DNA from: Amycolatopsis sp. NBC_01480 | Lineage (GTDB): Bacteria > Actinomycetota > Actinomycetes > Mycobacteriales > Pseudonocardiaceae | DNA length: 64,000 bases | Direction: 5' to 3' | Assembly: GCF_036227205.1 (NCBI RefSeq) | Contig: NZ_CP109442.1 | Coordinates: 3,038,001 to 3,102,000, forward strand | Shown: one piece after another, positions 1 to 7,296 of the stretch | Numbering within the stretch: the first letter of the stretch is position 1 | Layout of the letters: the number at the start of each line of letters is the position of its first letter | The notes under the pieces: model-generated | What the model was told of the DNA's origin: nothing | The model's input: the letters and a program-made list of their open reading frames with translations, nothing else | Database searches by the model: none | Made by a program: the position numbers and the translations under genes

Positions 1-311
1 CGCTGCCGCAGCTGCGCGAACGCGGGACCGGCGAAGCCGCCGAACTGCACGTCACCGACCCCGGAGCCGCCCGGTCCGCCCGGGTTGATCAGCAACGAGC
101 CGATGCGGTGCGCCGGGTCGGTCGCGGGCAGCTCCGCCACCGCGAGCCGCGCGGTGCCGGCCTCGGGCCGAGCGCGGTCGAGGGGGACCTCAACCTGCGC
201 GCACCGGGCTGTCGGCTCCGCCTGCGTCGCGCACGGCCTCCACTGAAGCGCCGGAGTAGCGGGAACTGTCAGCAGTGGCAAGACAAGTAGAGCCGCAGCA
301 ACGAGCTTCAC
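1..311 (-). CDS. Secreted alpha/beta-hydrolase, tripeptidyl aminopeptidase (SlpD/SlpE-like), N-terminal part
   Basis: Only the first 103 codons lie in the window; the rest is beyond base 1. The GTG start (309-311) gives a hydrophobic leader (KLVAAALLVLPLLTVPATPA), then the W-x-C...C-A-x-V-x-VPLD pattern typical of exported tripeptidyl aminopeptidases, then LLINPGGPGGSG, the oxyanion-hole strand of this family. The catalytic Ser, Asp and His would lie outside the window. The start overlaps the stop of the upstream lipoprotein gene by 4 bp (GTGA), so the two are probably translationally coupled. Family assignment is good; exact substrate is unknown. Confidence 0.8.
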   Translation of the reverse strand, partial: MKLVAAALLVLPLLTVPATPALQWRPCATQAEPTARCAQVEVPLDRARPEAGTARLAVAELPATDPAHRIGSLLINPGGPGGSGVGDVQFGGFAGPAFAQLRQ

Positions 312-979
312 GCCGTACGCACCGTGATGCTGCCGGTGTCGACGCGCAGGTCGAGCCGGTTCGGTGACGCCGGGTCCTGTGCCACGCCCAGGTTCGTCCG
401 GCCGGTGCCGACGTGCGCGTCCACGCGGTAGGCGGCCGCCGGGACGGAGACGGTCAGGTCGCCGGTGTTCACCGTGGCCTGCACGGCGCCGGGCTGCTCC
501 AGCCCGATCTCCGCGGTGCCGGTGCCGCCGTCGAGCTTGACCGGGCCGGTCACGCGGGTGAGCGTGGTGCTCCCGGTGCCGCGCCGCAGGTCGACGTCGG
601 AGGGACGGTCGAGCGTGACCGTCCCGGTGTCGAGCGAGCCGCTCACCGGCAGGGCGCGCGGGACGACGACGTCGTAGCGGACCTCGCAGTCCTGGCCGCA
701 GCCGGAAAGCACGAGGGTGGTGCCCTCGACCCGGTGCGTCCGGCCCGGGCGGTTGCCGCGGTACTCGACGTCGCGGCGCACCGAAACCGGCGCGCCGTCC
801 TCCACGCGCAGCTGTACCCCGCCCGCCGGGACGTCGACCCGGACGGCGGTGATCGGCGTGGTCACCGGCCGGCCGTCGGAGAAGGCGGCCGGGCGGCCGA
901 TCCCCGAGCAGCCGGCCACGGCGACCGCCGAGCCCAGCAGGACGGCGCCGATCAGCAGCCGCTTTGTGTTGTGCCCCAT
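308..979 (-). CDS. DUF4097 (toastrack) lipoprotein
   Basis: This 223-residue protein has a lipoprotein leader ending in a lipobox (AVAGC, Cys about residue 24), so it is probably lipid-anchored outside the cytoplasmic membrane. The rest is a ladder of short Gly/Thr/Asp beta strands (for example GSLDTGTVTLD, DGGTGTAEIGL, VNTGDLTVSV) typical of the DUF4097 beta-strand-repeat family. It carries a Cys pair in CGQDC. It is a clear paralogue of the next gene upstream, with the same order CG-x-x-C, VVVP, PVSGS, VKLDGGTG. It lies 26 bp after that gene and overlaps the aminopeptidase gene by 4 bp. Function in other bacteria is mostly unknown; an envelope stress or adhesin-like role is only a family-level guess. 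Confidence 0.8.
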   Translation of the reverse strand: MGHNTKRLLIGAVLLGSAVAVAGCSGIGRPAAFSDGRPVTTPITAVRVDVPAGGVQLRVEDGAPVSVRRDVEYRGNRPGRTHRVEGTTLVLSGCGQDCEVRYDVVVPRALPVSGSLDTGTVTLDRPSDVDLRRGTGSTTLTRVTGPVKLDGGTGTAEIGLEQPGAVQATVNTGDLTVSVPAAAYRVDAHVGTGRTNLGVAQDPASPNRLDLRVDTGSITVRTA

Positions 980-1005
980 GACTTCGCGGTTCCCCCGTGG
1001 ATGTT

Positions 1006-1773
1006 TCAGGCGGCCTTGACCGAGACGGAGCCGCTGCTGGTGTTCAGGTCGAGCGTCTTCACTTCGGACGTGCCCTGCGGGATGTCGATCGACCGGCTGC
1101 CGCTGTCGCTGCCGCCGATCACCCGGTACGAGCCGTCGGGCACGCGCAGCTTGACGCTGCCGGAGTCCGCCTTCACCTTGACGTCGCTGGGCTGGGCGAG
1201 CGTGAGGTCCACACTGCCGCTGTCCGAGGAGACGTCGACCGGCCCGCGCAGACCGTCGCCGGAGACGTGGCCGGAGTCGCTGTGCGCCTGGACCCCGCCG
1301 ACGTCACGCAGGTCGATGGACCCGCTGTCGAGGGTGAGCTTCACCAGCCCGGCGACGTTCTCCACCTTCGCGTCGCCGGAGCCGGCGGACACGTCGACGC
1401 TGCCCACCCCCGAGATGTCCACCCCGCCCGAGCTGGTGGAGCCGGTGACCGGCACGCCGGCCGGGACGACCACCTCGAAGTCGGCGCTGCAGTTGCGGCC
1501 GCAGCTTTCGAGCACCAGCTGGTCGCCCTCCACGCGGAAGGCGTCGTCCGGCGCCGAGCGGAAGTTGTAGTGCAGCTTCTGGTGCACGGTCACGGCCCCG
1601 GTGCCGACGCGGATCTTGACGTCCCCCGAATCAGCGGACAGCTTCACGCTGTGGATCGGCTGCGCCAGCTTCGTGTCACGCTCCACCGAAGAGCCCAGCC
1701 CCCAGCCGAGCGCGATGGCCACGCCGGCCCCGATCAGAACTATCCCACCTAGTGCCAGCAGCGGGCGCGCCAT
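1006..1773 (-). CDS. DUF4097 (toastrack) membrane-anchored protein
   Basis: The protein has 255 residues from the ATG at 1771-1773, which has GGGGAC 8 bases upstream; a longer in-frame start at 1875 adds residues with no coding character. An N-terminal hydrophobic segment (residues 5-25) has no lipobox, so it is probably a signal anchor. The exported part is a beta ladder with repeated DSGSVDL / DSGSVKL turns, the DUF4097 signature, and the Cys pair CGRNC also found in the downstream paralogue. It is the first gene of a three-gene minus-strand operon (this gene, the lipoprotein, the aminopeptidase). Confidence 0.8.
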   Translation of the reverse strand: MARPLLALGGIVLIGAGVAIALGWGLGSSVERDTKLAQPIHSVKLSADSGDVKIRVGTGAVTVHQKLHYNFRSAPDDAFRVEGDQLVLESCGRNCSADFEVVVPAGVPVTGSTSSGGVDISGVGSVDVSAGSGDAKVENVAGLVKLTLDSGSIDLRDVGGVQAHSDSGHVSGDGLRGPVDVSSDSGSVDLTLAQPSDVKVKADSGSVKLRVPDGSYRVIGGSDSGSRSIDIPQGTSEVKTLDLNTSSGSVSVKAA

Positions 1774-1931
1774 TTCGATCCGTCCCCTCAGTAACGATCC
1801 GTCCGGAATGACCTTAGGAGCAGGCCAGGGGGCTCGACATCCGGTAAACCCCCCGATACATCCCTGAGGAGACATCCGGGGTCGGGGGTCATAGCCTGGC
1901 GTCGTCCGGACATCCGTGTTCAGGAGGATTC

Positions 1932-2471
1932 ATGCCTCAGTCACCCAATCCCTACGACTCCCTGCCCTCGGTGCCCTCGTTCACGTTGAGCAGCACCGAC
2001 ATCGCCGACGGCGAAACGCTGGCGACCCCGCACCTGTCCGGCATCTTCGGCGCCGGCGGCGAGGACCGTTCGCCGCAGCTGGCCTGGACGGGCTTCCCGG
2101 CCGGGACCAAGAGCTTCGCGGTGACGGTGTACGACCCGGACGCCCCCACGGCCAGCGGGTTCTGGCACTGGGCGGTGTTCAACATCCCGGCCTCGGTGAC
2201 GGAGCTGGCGGCGAACGCCGGCGACGCGGAGGGCTCGGGCCTGCCCGAGGGCGCCGTGACGCTCAAGGGCGACGGCGGCGTGAAGCAGTTCCTCGGCGCC
2301 GCCCCGCCTCCCGGGCACGGCCCGCACCGTTACTACTTCGTGGTGCACGCCCTCGACGTCGACTCGCTCGACATCGACGGCGACGCCACCCCGGCGTTCC
2401 TCGGCTTCAACATGTTCGGCCACACCCTCGGCCGGGCGACCCTGACGCCGGTTTACGAGAACAAGGGCTGA
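1932..2471 (+). CDS. PEBP family protein (YbhB/YbcL type)
   Basis: A 179-residue phosphatidylethanolamine-binding-protein fold. The family landmarks are all visible: [20 protein letters not shown], the ligand-pocket motif [16 protein letters not shown], the [13 protein letters not shown] strand and a C-terminal [14 protein letters not shown]. Length is usual for bacterial members. A strong ribosome-binding site (AGGAGG, 1922-1927) fixes the ATG. No signal peptide, so it is probably cytoplasmic. The gene stands alone and is followed by a hairpin. The bacterial role is unclear beyond ligand binding. Confidence 0.9.
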   Translation: MPQSPNPYDSLPSVPSFTLSSTDIADGETLATPHLSGIFGAGGEDRSPQLAWTGFPAGTKSFAVTVYDPDAPTASGFWHWAVFNIPASVTELAANAGDAEGSGLPEGAVTLKGDGGVKQFLGAAPPPGHGPHRYYFVVHALDVDSLDIDGDATPAFLGFNMFGHTLGRATLTPVYENKG

Positions 2472-2477
2472 GCCCCG

Positions 2478-2512
2478 CGGCCGGGATTTCCCGCTCGGTG
2501 AAATCCCGGCCG
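2478..2512. terminator. Hairpin after the PEBP gene
   Basis: The arms CGGCCGGGATTTC and GAAATCCCGGCCG pair perfectly around a short loop, 6 bases after the PEBP stop codon. There is no T-run, so it may be a hairpin-only terminator or an RNA-stabilising structure. Confidence 0.6.
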
Positions 2513-2573
2513 TTGACCCCGCCTCGCGGGCGTTCGACGATCAAAGGACGTCGACGAGGACGAGGAGCGGGTC

Positions 2574-3599
2574 ATGAAAGCGGTGCGGGTCCACGAGTAC
2601 GAAAAACGCCCGGTGGTGGAGGACGTCGCCCAACCGGAGGTGAGCGGTCCGCTCGACGTGGTGGTGCGGATCGGCGGCGCCGGGTTGTGCCGCACCGACC
2701 TGCACATCATCGAGGGGCAGTGGGCCGAGAAGTCCGGCGTCACGCTGCCTTACACGATCGGCCACGAGAACGCGGGCTGGGTCGAGGCGGTCGGCTCGGC
2801 AGTGTCCACAGTGGAGCCCGGTGACCCGGTCATCCTGCACCCGCTGGCTACCTGCGGGCTGTGCCGCGCCTGCCGCGCCGGCGACGACGTGCACTGCGAG
2901 AACTCGAAGTTCCCCGGCATCGACACCGACGGCGGCATGGCCGAGTACCTGCTCACCAACGCGCGCTCGGTGGTCAAGCTCGATCCCTCGCTGCAGCCCG
3001 CGGACGTCGCCGCGCTGGCGGACGCCGGGCTGACCGCGTACCACGCCGTGCGCAAGGCCGTGCCGCTGTTGTACGCGGGCACGAAGGTCGCGGTGATCGG
3101 CGCTGGCGGGCTCGGCCACATCGGCATCCAGTGCCTGGCCGCGATGGTGCCGGCCGAGGTGATCGTGATCGACGCCAACCAGGCCGCGCTCGACCTCGCC
3201 AAGTCCTACGGCGCCGCGCACACCGTGCTCGCCGACGGCGGCCAGGTCGACGCCGTGCTCGACCTGACCGGCGGCGCGGGCGCGCAGGTGGTGCTCGACT
3301 TCGTCGGCGAGAAGGGCACGGAGGCCCAGGGCATCAAGATGCTGCGCCGCGCCGGCTCGTACTTCGTGATCGGCTACGGCGGCCACGTGGACGTGCCCAC
3401 CATCGACATCATCTCGACCGAGATCAACATCGTCGGCAACCTGGTCGGCTCCTACAACGACCTCGACGAGCTGATGGCGCTCGCGGCTCAGGGCAAGGTC
3501 AGCCTGCACACCAGGACGTACCCGCTGGACGCGGTCAACGAAGCCATGGACGACTTGGACAACGGCCGGCTCCAGGGCCGCGGAATCCTCGTACCGTAA
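2574..3599 (+). CDS. Zinc-dependent NAD(P)-alcohol dehydrogenase
   Basis: A 341-residue medium-chain dehydrogenase. Catalytic zinc ligands are visible at Cys39 (GLCRTD) and His64-Glu65 (GHEN); the structural zinc site is Cys94, Cys97, Cys100, Cys108. The Rossmann motif GAGGLG is at about 177-182, followed by an Asp (VIDAN) that favours NAD over NADP. It probably oxidises a secondary or short-chain alcohol. It is the first gene of a tight operon (13 bp to the amidohydrolase, which overlaps the DUF59 gene). The same trio accompanies binuclear-iron propane/acetone monooxygenases (prm/mim operons) in mycobacteria and relatives, where the dehydrogenase oxidises 2-propanol-type products. No monooxygenase subunits are in this window. 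Confidence 0.9.
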   Translation: MKAVRVHEYEKRPVVEDVAQPEVSGPLDVVVRIGGAGLCRTDLHIIEGQWAEKSGVTLPYTIGHENAGWVEAVGSAVSTVEPGDPVILHPLATCGLCRACRAGDDVHCENSKFPGIDTDGGMAEYLLTNARSVVKLDPSLQPADVAALADAGLTAYHAVRKAVPLLYAGTKVAVIGAGGLGHIGIQCLAAMVPAEVIVIDANQAALDLAKSYGAAHTVLADGGQVDAVLDLTGGAGAQVVLDFVGEKGTEAQGIKMLRRAGSYFVIGYGGHVDVPTIDIISTEINIVGNLVGSYNDLDELMALAAQGKVSLHTRTYPLDAVNEAMDDLDNGRLQGRGILVP

Positions 3600-3612
3600 G
3601 GGAGTTCAGCTC

Positions 3613-4653
3613 ATGTACGAAAAGGACGGCGAGCGCTACTTCATCGTCGACGGGCACGTGCACTTCTGGGACGCGCGCCCGGCCAACCAGGCCAACCGCT
3701 ACGGCGAGGGCTTCATCAACTGCTTCTACGACTACCACAAGAACCTCTCGCCGGACCACGCGAAGTGGACGCTGGAGCAGTTCTGGCAGCAGAGCGAGGA
3801 GCAGATCCTGCACGACCTGTTCGAGGTCGGCTACGTGGACCACGCGGTGTTCCAGCCGACCTACCTCACCGACTTCTACGTCAACGGCTTCAACACCACC
3901 GAGCAGGACGGCGTGCTCGCCGAGAAGCACCCGGACAAGTTCACCGTCAACGGCGCTTGGGACCCGCGTGACGGCGAGGCCGGCCTGGACAAGCTGGAAG
4001 CGCTCGCGGAGCGCTGGAATCTCAAGGGCGTCAAGCTCTACACGGCCGAGTGGAAGGGCGATTCCAAAGGCTGGAAGCTGTCCGACCCGTGGTCGTACCG
4101 GTACCTGGAGAAGTGCCAGGAACTCGGCATCCGCAACATTCACGTCCACAAAGGACCGACGATCTACCCGCTCAACCGCGACGCGTTCGACGTGGCCGAC
4201 ATCGACGACGTGGCCAGCGCGTTCCCGGACCTGCGGTTCATCGTCGAGCACGTCGGCCTGCCGCGGCTGGAGGACTACTGCTGGATCGCGACACAGGAGC
4301 CGAACGTGTACGGCGGGCTCGCCGTCGCGCTGCCGTTCATCCACACGCGGCCGCGGTACTTCGCGCAGATCATCGGCGAACTGCTGTACTGGACGGACGA
4401 AAACCGCATCACCTTCGCCAGCGACTACGCGATCTGGACGCCCAAGTGGCTGATCGAGGCCTTTGTGGACTTCCAGATCCCGGAGGACATGCAGAGCGAG
4501 TACGGCGTGCTGACCACCGACATCAAGAAGAAGATCCTCGGCCTGAACGTGGCGAAGCTGTACGACCTCGAAGTGCCCGAAGGCCTCGGCGTCAGCGAGG
4601 TGCCCGCCGACAGCGGCGAGGCCGTCGGGTCCGCGCCGAAGGTGCCGGCGTGA
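3613..4653 (+). CDS. Amidohydrolase family protein (monooxygenase-cluster type)
   Basis: A 346-residue TIM-barrel amidohydrolase of the amidohydrolase-2 group. Metal-binding landmarks are His15 and His17 (DGHVHFWD), a mid-barrel His (NIHVHKG), VEHVGLP and the late Asp in FASDYAIW. The ATG at 3613 follows GGGAG. It overlaps the DUF59 gene by 4 bases (GTGA), which implies coupled expression. Homologues sit between the monooxygenase and alcohol dehydrogenase genes of mim/prm operons, where their role is not settled and may be maturation or metabolite handling. Substrate cannot be read from sequence. Confidence 0.85.
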   Translation: MYEKDGERYFIVDGHVHFWDARPANQANRYGEGFINCFYDYHKNLSPDHAKWTLEQFWQQSEEQILHDLFEVGYVDHAVFQPTYLTDFYVNGFNTTEQDGVLAEKHPDKFTVNGAWDPRDGEAGLDKLEALAERWNLKGVKLYTAEWKGDSKGWKLSDPWSYRYLEKCQELGIRNIHVHKGPTIYPLNRDAFDVADIDDVASAFPDLRFIVEHVGLPRLEDYCWIATQEPNVYGGLAVALPFIHTRPRYFAQIIGELLYWTDENRITFASDYAIWTPKWLIEAFVDFQIPEDMQSEYGVLTTDIKKKILGLNVAKLYDLEVPEGLGVSEVPADSGEAVGSAPKVPA

Positions 4654-5312
4654 ACCCGCGGCTGTGGGCCGCGCTCGACACGGTGCGCGACCCCGAGCTG
4701 GACGAACCCGTGACAGAGTTGGGTTTTGTGCACTCGGCGACGCTGGTCGAGGGGCACGCGGAGGTACGGCTGCGGCTGCCGACGTATTTCTGCGCGCCGA
4801 ACTTCGCCTACCTGATGGTGGCCGACGCGCACGACGCCGTCACCGCGGTCGAGGGCGTCACGTCGGTCGACATCCGGCTGGACGACCACTTCGCGTCCGA
4901 GGAGATCAACGCCGGTGTCGCGGGCCAGGCGGGCTTCGAGGGCACATTCCCGACGGAGGCGATCGGGGAGCTGGACGAGCTGCGGCTGATCTTCCGGCGC
5001 AAGGCCTACCTGGCCGGCCTCGACCGGCTGGGCACCAAGCTCGTGCAGGACGGGCGGACGCCGGCCGAGATCGCCGGGCTGACCCTCGGCGACGTGCCGG
5101 AGTCACCCGTTCGGTCCAGCCTGCTGCGAAGGCGCCGGGACCTCGACATCGACTGCGGCCCGGACGCGCCGTTGCTCGTGGACGAGAAGGGAGTGGTGAT
5201 CCCGGCGGGTGAAGCGGCGCTGCGGCTGCGGTTCGCGCGGGCGGTCCGGATCAGCATCGACGGCAACGCCGGGCTCTGCCGGGGATTGTTGCAGACCAGA
5301 TACTCCGCTTGA
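4650..5312 (+). CDS. DUF59 / MIP18 iron-sulfur assembly-type protein
   Basis: 220 residues from a GTG that overlaps the upstream stop codon. The N-terminal 100 residues are a DUF59 domain (ALDTVRDPELDEPVTELGFV, then VRLRLPTYFCAPNF with the conserved Cys). The C-terminal 120 residues are an extension seen in the monooxygenase-linked members. DUF59 proteins act in Fe-S cluster or metal-centre maturation; in this setting the partner would be a diiron enzyme, but none is nearby. Last gene of the dehydrogenase-amidohydrolase operon. Confidence 0.8.
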   Translation: MNPRLWAALDTVRDPELDEPVTELGFVHSATLVEGHAEVRLRLPTYFCAPNFAYLMVADAHDAVTAVEGVTSVDIRLDDHFASEEINAGVAGQAGFEGTFPTEAIGELDELRLIFRRKAYLAGLDRLGTKLVQDGRTPAEIAGLTLGDVPESPVRSSLLRRRRDLDIDCGPDAPLLVDEKGVVIPAGEAALRLRFARAVRISIDGNAGLCRGLLQTRYSA

Positions 5313-5389
5313 GCCGTTCGGAGCACGTATGGTGGAGGGCGCATAGCCTCGCCCGTTCACCGCCGAACGCCACTTGCGGAGGTCACGCC

Positions 5390-6202
5390 GTGTCAGTTCC
5401 CGCCCAGCCGACTCCGGCCGACCGGAATGCCGAGGAGCCCAGCGGCTTGATCGGTTCGGCGCAGCGGGCGCTGAGGGTGCTGGAGATCGTGGCCGGCGCG
5501 GGCGACGGCATTGCCGCCAAGGCCGTCGCCCGGCGCGCGGGCTACAAGCTCTCGACCACGTACCACCTGCTGAACACCCTGGTCCACGAAGGCTATTTGA
5601 TCCGGCTCGGCCACGGCCGGGGCTTCGGCCTCGGCTACAAGATCGGCGGGCTGCACGAGAGCCTGCTCGGCGAGCTGGACGTCGGCCGGGAGCTGCGCGA
5701 CGGCCTGCACAAGCTGCACCTGCGCGCGGGCGCGGCGGCGTATTACACGGTGTTCCGAGACACCGAGGTGGTCGTCGCCGCGGTCGCGGACTCGCCGGAG
5801 TTCCCACGCGCGCAGCCGCTGGACTTCGGCTTCCACGAGGCCGCGCACGCCACGGCGTTCGGCAAGGTGATGCTCGCGTCGCTGCCGGCCAAGCAGCGCC
5901 GCGAATACCTGACGAGCGCGGGCATGCCGCGCCTCACCGCGCACACCACGGTCCGCTCGCCCGACCTCGAGACGGAGCTGCAGGCCGTCGCGCATTCCGG
6001 GATGGCACTGGAGATCGAGGAGTTCCTGCCGGAGCTGGCGTGCCTCTCGGCGCCGGTGCTGGACGCGGCCCAGAACGTCACGGGCGCGGTCGCTTTCTCC
6101 GTTCCGGCGGAGCAGTTCGCGTCGCGCCGCTGGCACCTGGAGCGCGCGGCCCGCGCCGGGGCAGCGCGGTTTTCCCGGCTGCTGGCGGCAAAACCCTCGT
6201 GA
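5390..6202 (+). CDS. IclR family transcriptional regulator
   Basis: 270 residues. The GTG at 5390 is chosen because GGAGG lies 8 bases upstream; an earlier in-frame ATG at 5309 overlaps the DUF59 gene and adds a Trp/His-rich stretch with no homology character. The N-terminal winged helix is at about 20-80 (SAQRALRVLEIV, KLSTTYHLLNTLVHEGYL) and the C-terminal IclR effector domain runs to the end (HATAFGKVMLASLP, EEFLPELACLSAPVLD). It probably controls the dehydrogenase-amidohydrolase operon just upstream, with a small organic acid as effector; this is inference from position. It ends in a terminator shared with the convergent tetR gene. Confidence 0.88.
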   Translation: MSVPAQPTPADRNAEEPSGLIGSAQRALRVLEIVAGAGDGIAAKAVARRAGYKLSTTYHLLNTLVHEGYLIRLGHGRGFGLGYKIGGLHESLLGELDVGRELRDGLHKLHLRAGAAAYYTVFRDTEVVVAAVADSPEFPRAQPLDFGFHEAAHATAFGKVMLASLPAKQRREYLTSAGMPRLTAHTTVRSPDLETELQAVAHSGMALEIEEFLPELACLSAPVLDAAQNVTGAVAFSVPAEQFASRRWHLERAARAGAARFSRLLAAKPS

Positions 6203-6241
6203 GTGTTCATGCCGGTTCTAACCGTCATAGGCACTCACGAG
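6196..6241. terminator. Bidirectional hairpin between convergent iclR and tetR genes
   Basis: Arms CTCGTGAGTG (6196-6205) and CACTCACGAG (6232-6241) are perfect inverted repeats, with an inner CGGTT/AACCG stem in the loop. The left arm contains the stop codon of the IclR gene and the right arm ends 4 bases before the stop of the TetR gene, so it can terminate both transcripts. Confidence 0.7.
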
Positions 6242-6245
6242 CTGT

Positions 6246-6806
6246 TCAGCGCGGCTTGAGCAGGTAGTCGACCACCGGCCGCAGCTCCTCCGCCGACGGC
6301 GGCTCGTCGTCGATCAGCCCCTGGATCAACAGGCCGTCGATGCCCGCCAGGAACACCCGGAACGCCACCTCGTCGTCGTGCCGGACCATCGACGTCAGCA
6401 CGTCGAGCCACCGGCGCGCGGCGGGCCGCAGCTCGGGTTTGCGGGCGGCCAGCAGGTACAGCTCGTACTCCGCCATGGTGCGGCCGCGCCGCGGGCCCAG
6501 CGCCTCCGCGAGCAGCCCGGCCACCTCCTCGGCGCCGCGGCTGCCGCGCGAGCGCGCGCGGTCGATCATCCAGTACACCTCGGTCGCCATGTCCCGCGCG
6601 CACGAGATGAGCGTGGCCACGAGCAGGTCGTCGAGTGAGGAGAAGTGATAGGTCGTCGACGTCGTGGGCACGCCCGCCTCCGCCGCGACAGTGCGGTGGG
6701 TGACCCCGGCGACGCCGTCGCGCTCGATCACCCGCAGCGCGGCCGCGATGATGTCCGCGCGCCGCTTGTCCCCGCGCGCCTTGCGCCCGTCGACCTGGAT
6801 CTTCAC
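6246..6806 (-). CDS. TetR/AcrR family transcriptional regulator
   Basis: 186 residues starting at a GTG that overlaps the stop of the efflux gene (GTGA). The N-terminal helix-turn-helix is clear: KRRADIIAAALRVIERDGVAGVTHRTVAAEAGV followed by TTYHFSSLDDLL. The rest is an all-alpha ligand domain with a PF17940/TetR_C-like pattern. Because it is co-transcribed with an SMR efflux pump, it probably represses that operon and is released by a cationic drug or metabolite. Confidence 0.9.
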   Translation of the reverse strand: MKIQVDGRKARGDKRRADIIAAALRVIERDGVAGVTHRTVAAEAGVPTTSTTYHFSSLDDLLVATLISCARDMATEVYWMIDRARSRGSRGAEEVAGLLAEALGPRRGRTMAEYELYLLAARKPELRPAARRWLDVLTSMVRHDDEVAFRVFLAGIDGLLIQGLIDDEPPSAEELRPVVDYLLKPR

Positions 6807-7129
6807 TGGCTGCTCCCCACCTCGATCAGCACCACGCCGCCGATCACGAGCACCAGCCCGGCGGCCATCGCGAGGTTGAACGGCTCCTTGAGGAACAGCA
6901 CCCCGACGATCGCGACCAGCGCCACGCCCGCCGCGGCCCAGACCGCGTACGCCACGCCGATCGGCAGCCCGAGCTTCAGCACCTGTGACAGCGCGAAAAA
7001 CGCCACGCCGTAACCGATCACCACGAGGATCGAGGGGCCGAGGCGGGAGAACCCGTCGGAGAGTTTGAGCGACACGGTCGCGGTCACTTCTGCGGCGATG
7101 GCCAAAGCGAGGTACAAGTAAGCACCCAT
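6803..7129 (-). CDS. Small multidrug resistance (SMR/EmrE family) transporter
   Basis: 108 residues, the standard size for the family, with four predicted membrane helices. The conserved helix-1 Glu that binds substrate and protons is present (ALAIAAEVTATVSLK, Glu14), as are the Gly-rich helix 3 region (AYAVWAAAGVALVAIVG) and GVVLIEVG at the end. It should export lipophilic cations by proton antiport as a dimer. First gene of a two-gene operon with the TetR regulator. Confidence 0.92.
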   Translation of the reverse strand: MGAYLYLALAIAAEVTATVSLKLSDGFSRLGPSILVVIGYGVAFFALSQVLKLGLPIGVAYAVWAAAGVALVAIVGVLFLKEPFNLAMAAGLVLVIGGVVLIEVGSSQ

Positions 7130-7211
7130 GGTTGCGAAACTACCTGAACTATCGTCCCACTAGCCAGCGAGGCGTGCACCACATCGGTGGGACTTAGGGC
7201 TCGCCAACCAG

Positions 7212-7225
7212 TTACCCATCAGTAA
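7212..7225. promoter_or_regulatory. TTAC-N6-GTAA operator candidate upstream of the EtfD-like gene
   Basis: TTACCCATCAGTAA, 72 bases before the ATG at 7297. The same TTAC-N6-GTAA pattern occurs twice upstream of the fadE5-like gene (34190-34203 and 34214-34227). A TetR-type fatty-acid regulator is a reasonable guess; no such gene is identified here. The same 167-bp divergent region also has a looser inverted repeat, GTCCCAC at 7154-7160 and GTGGGAC at 7187-7193, which could serve the smr-tetR side. Confidence 0.5.
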
Positions 7226-7296
7226 GAAGCGTTACCCTGCTCGACAACCGGGGCTTCGGCACCGGCACCACCACACCGGACGAAAGGCACCCGACG

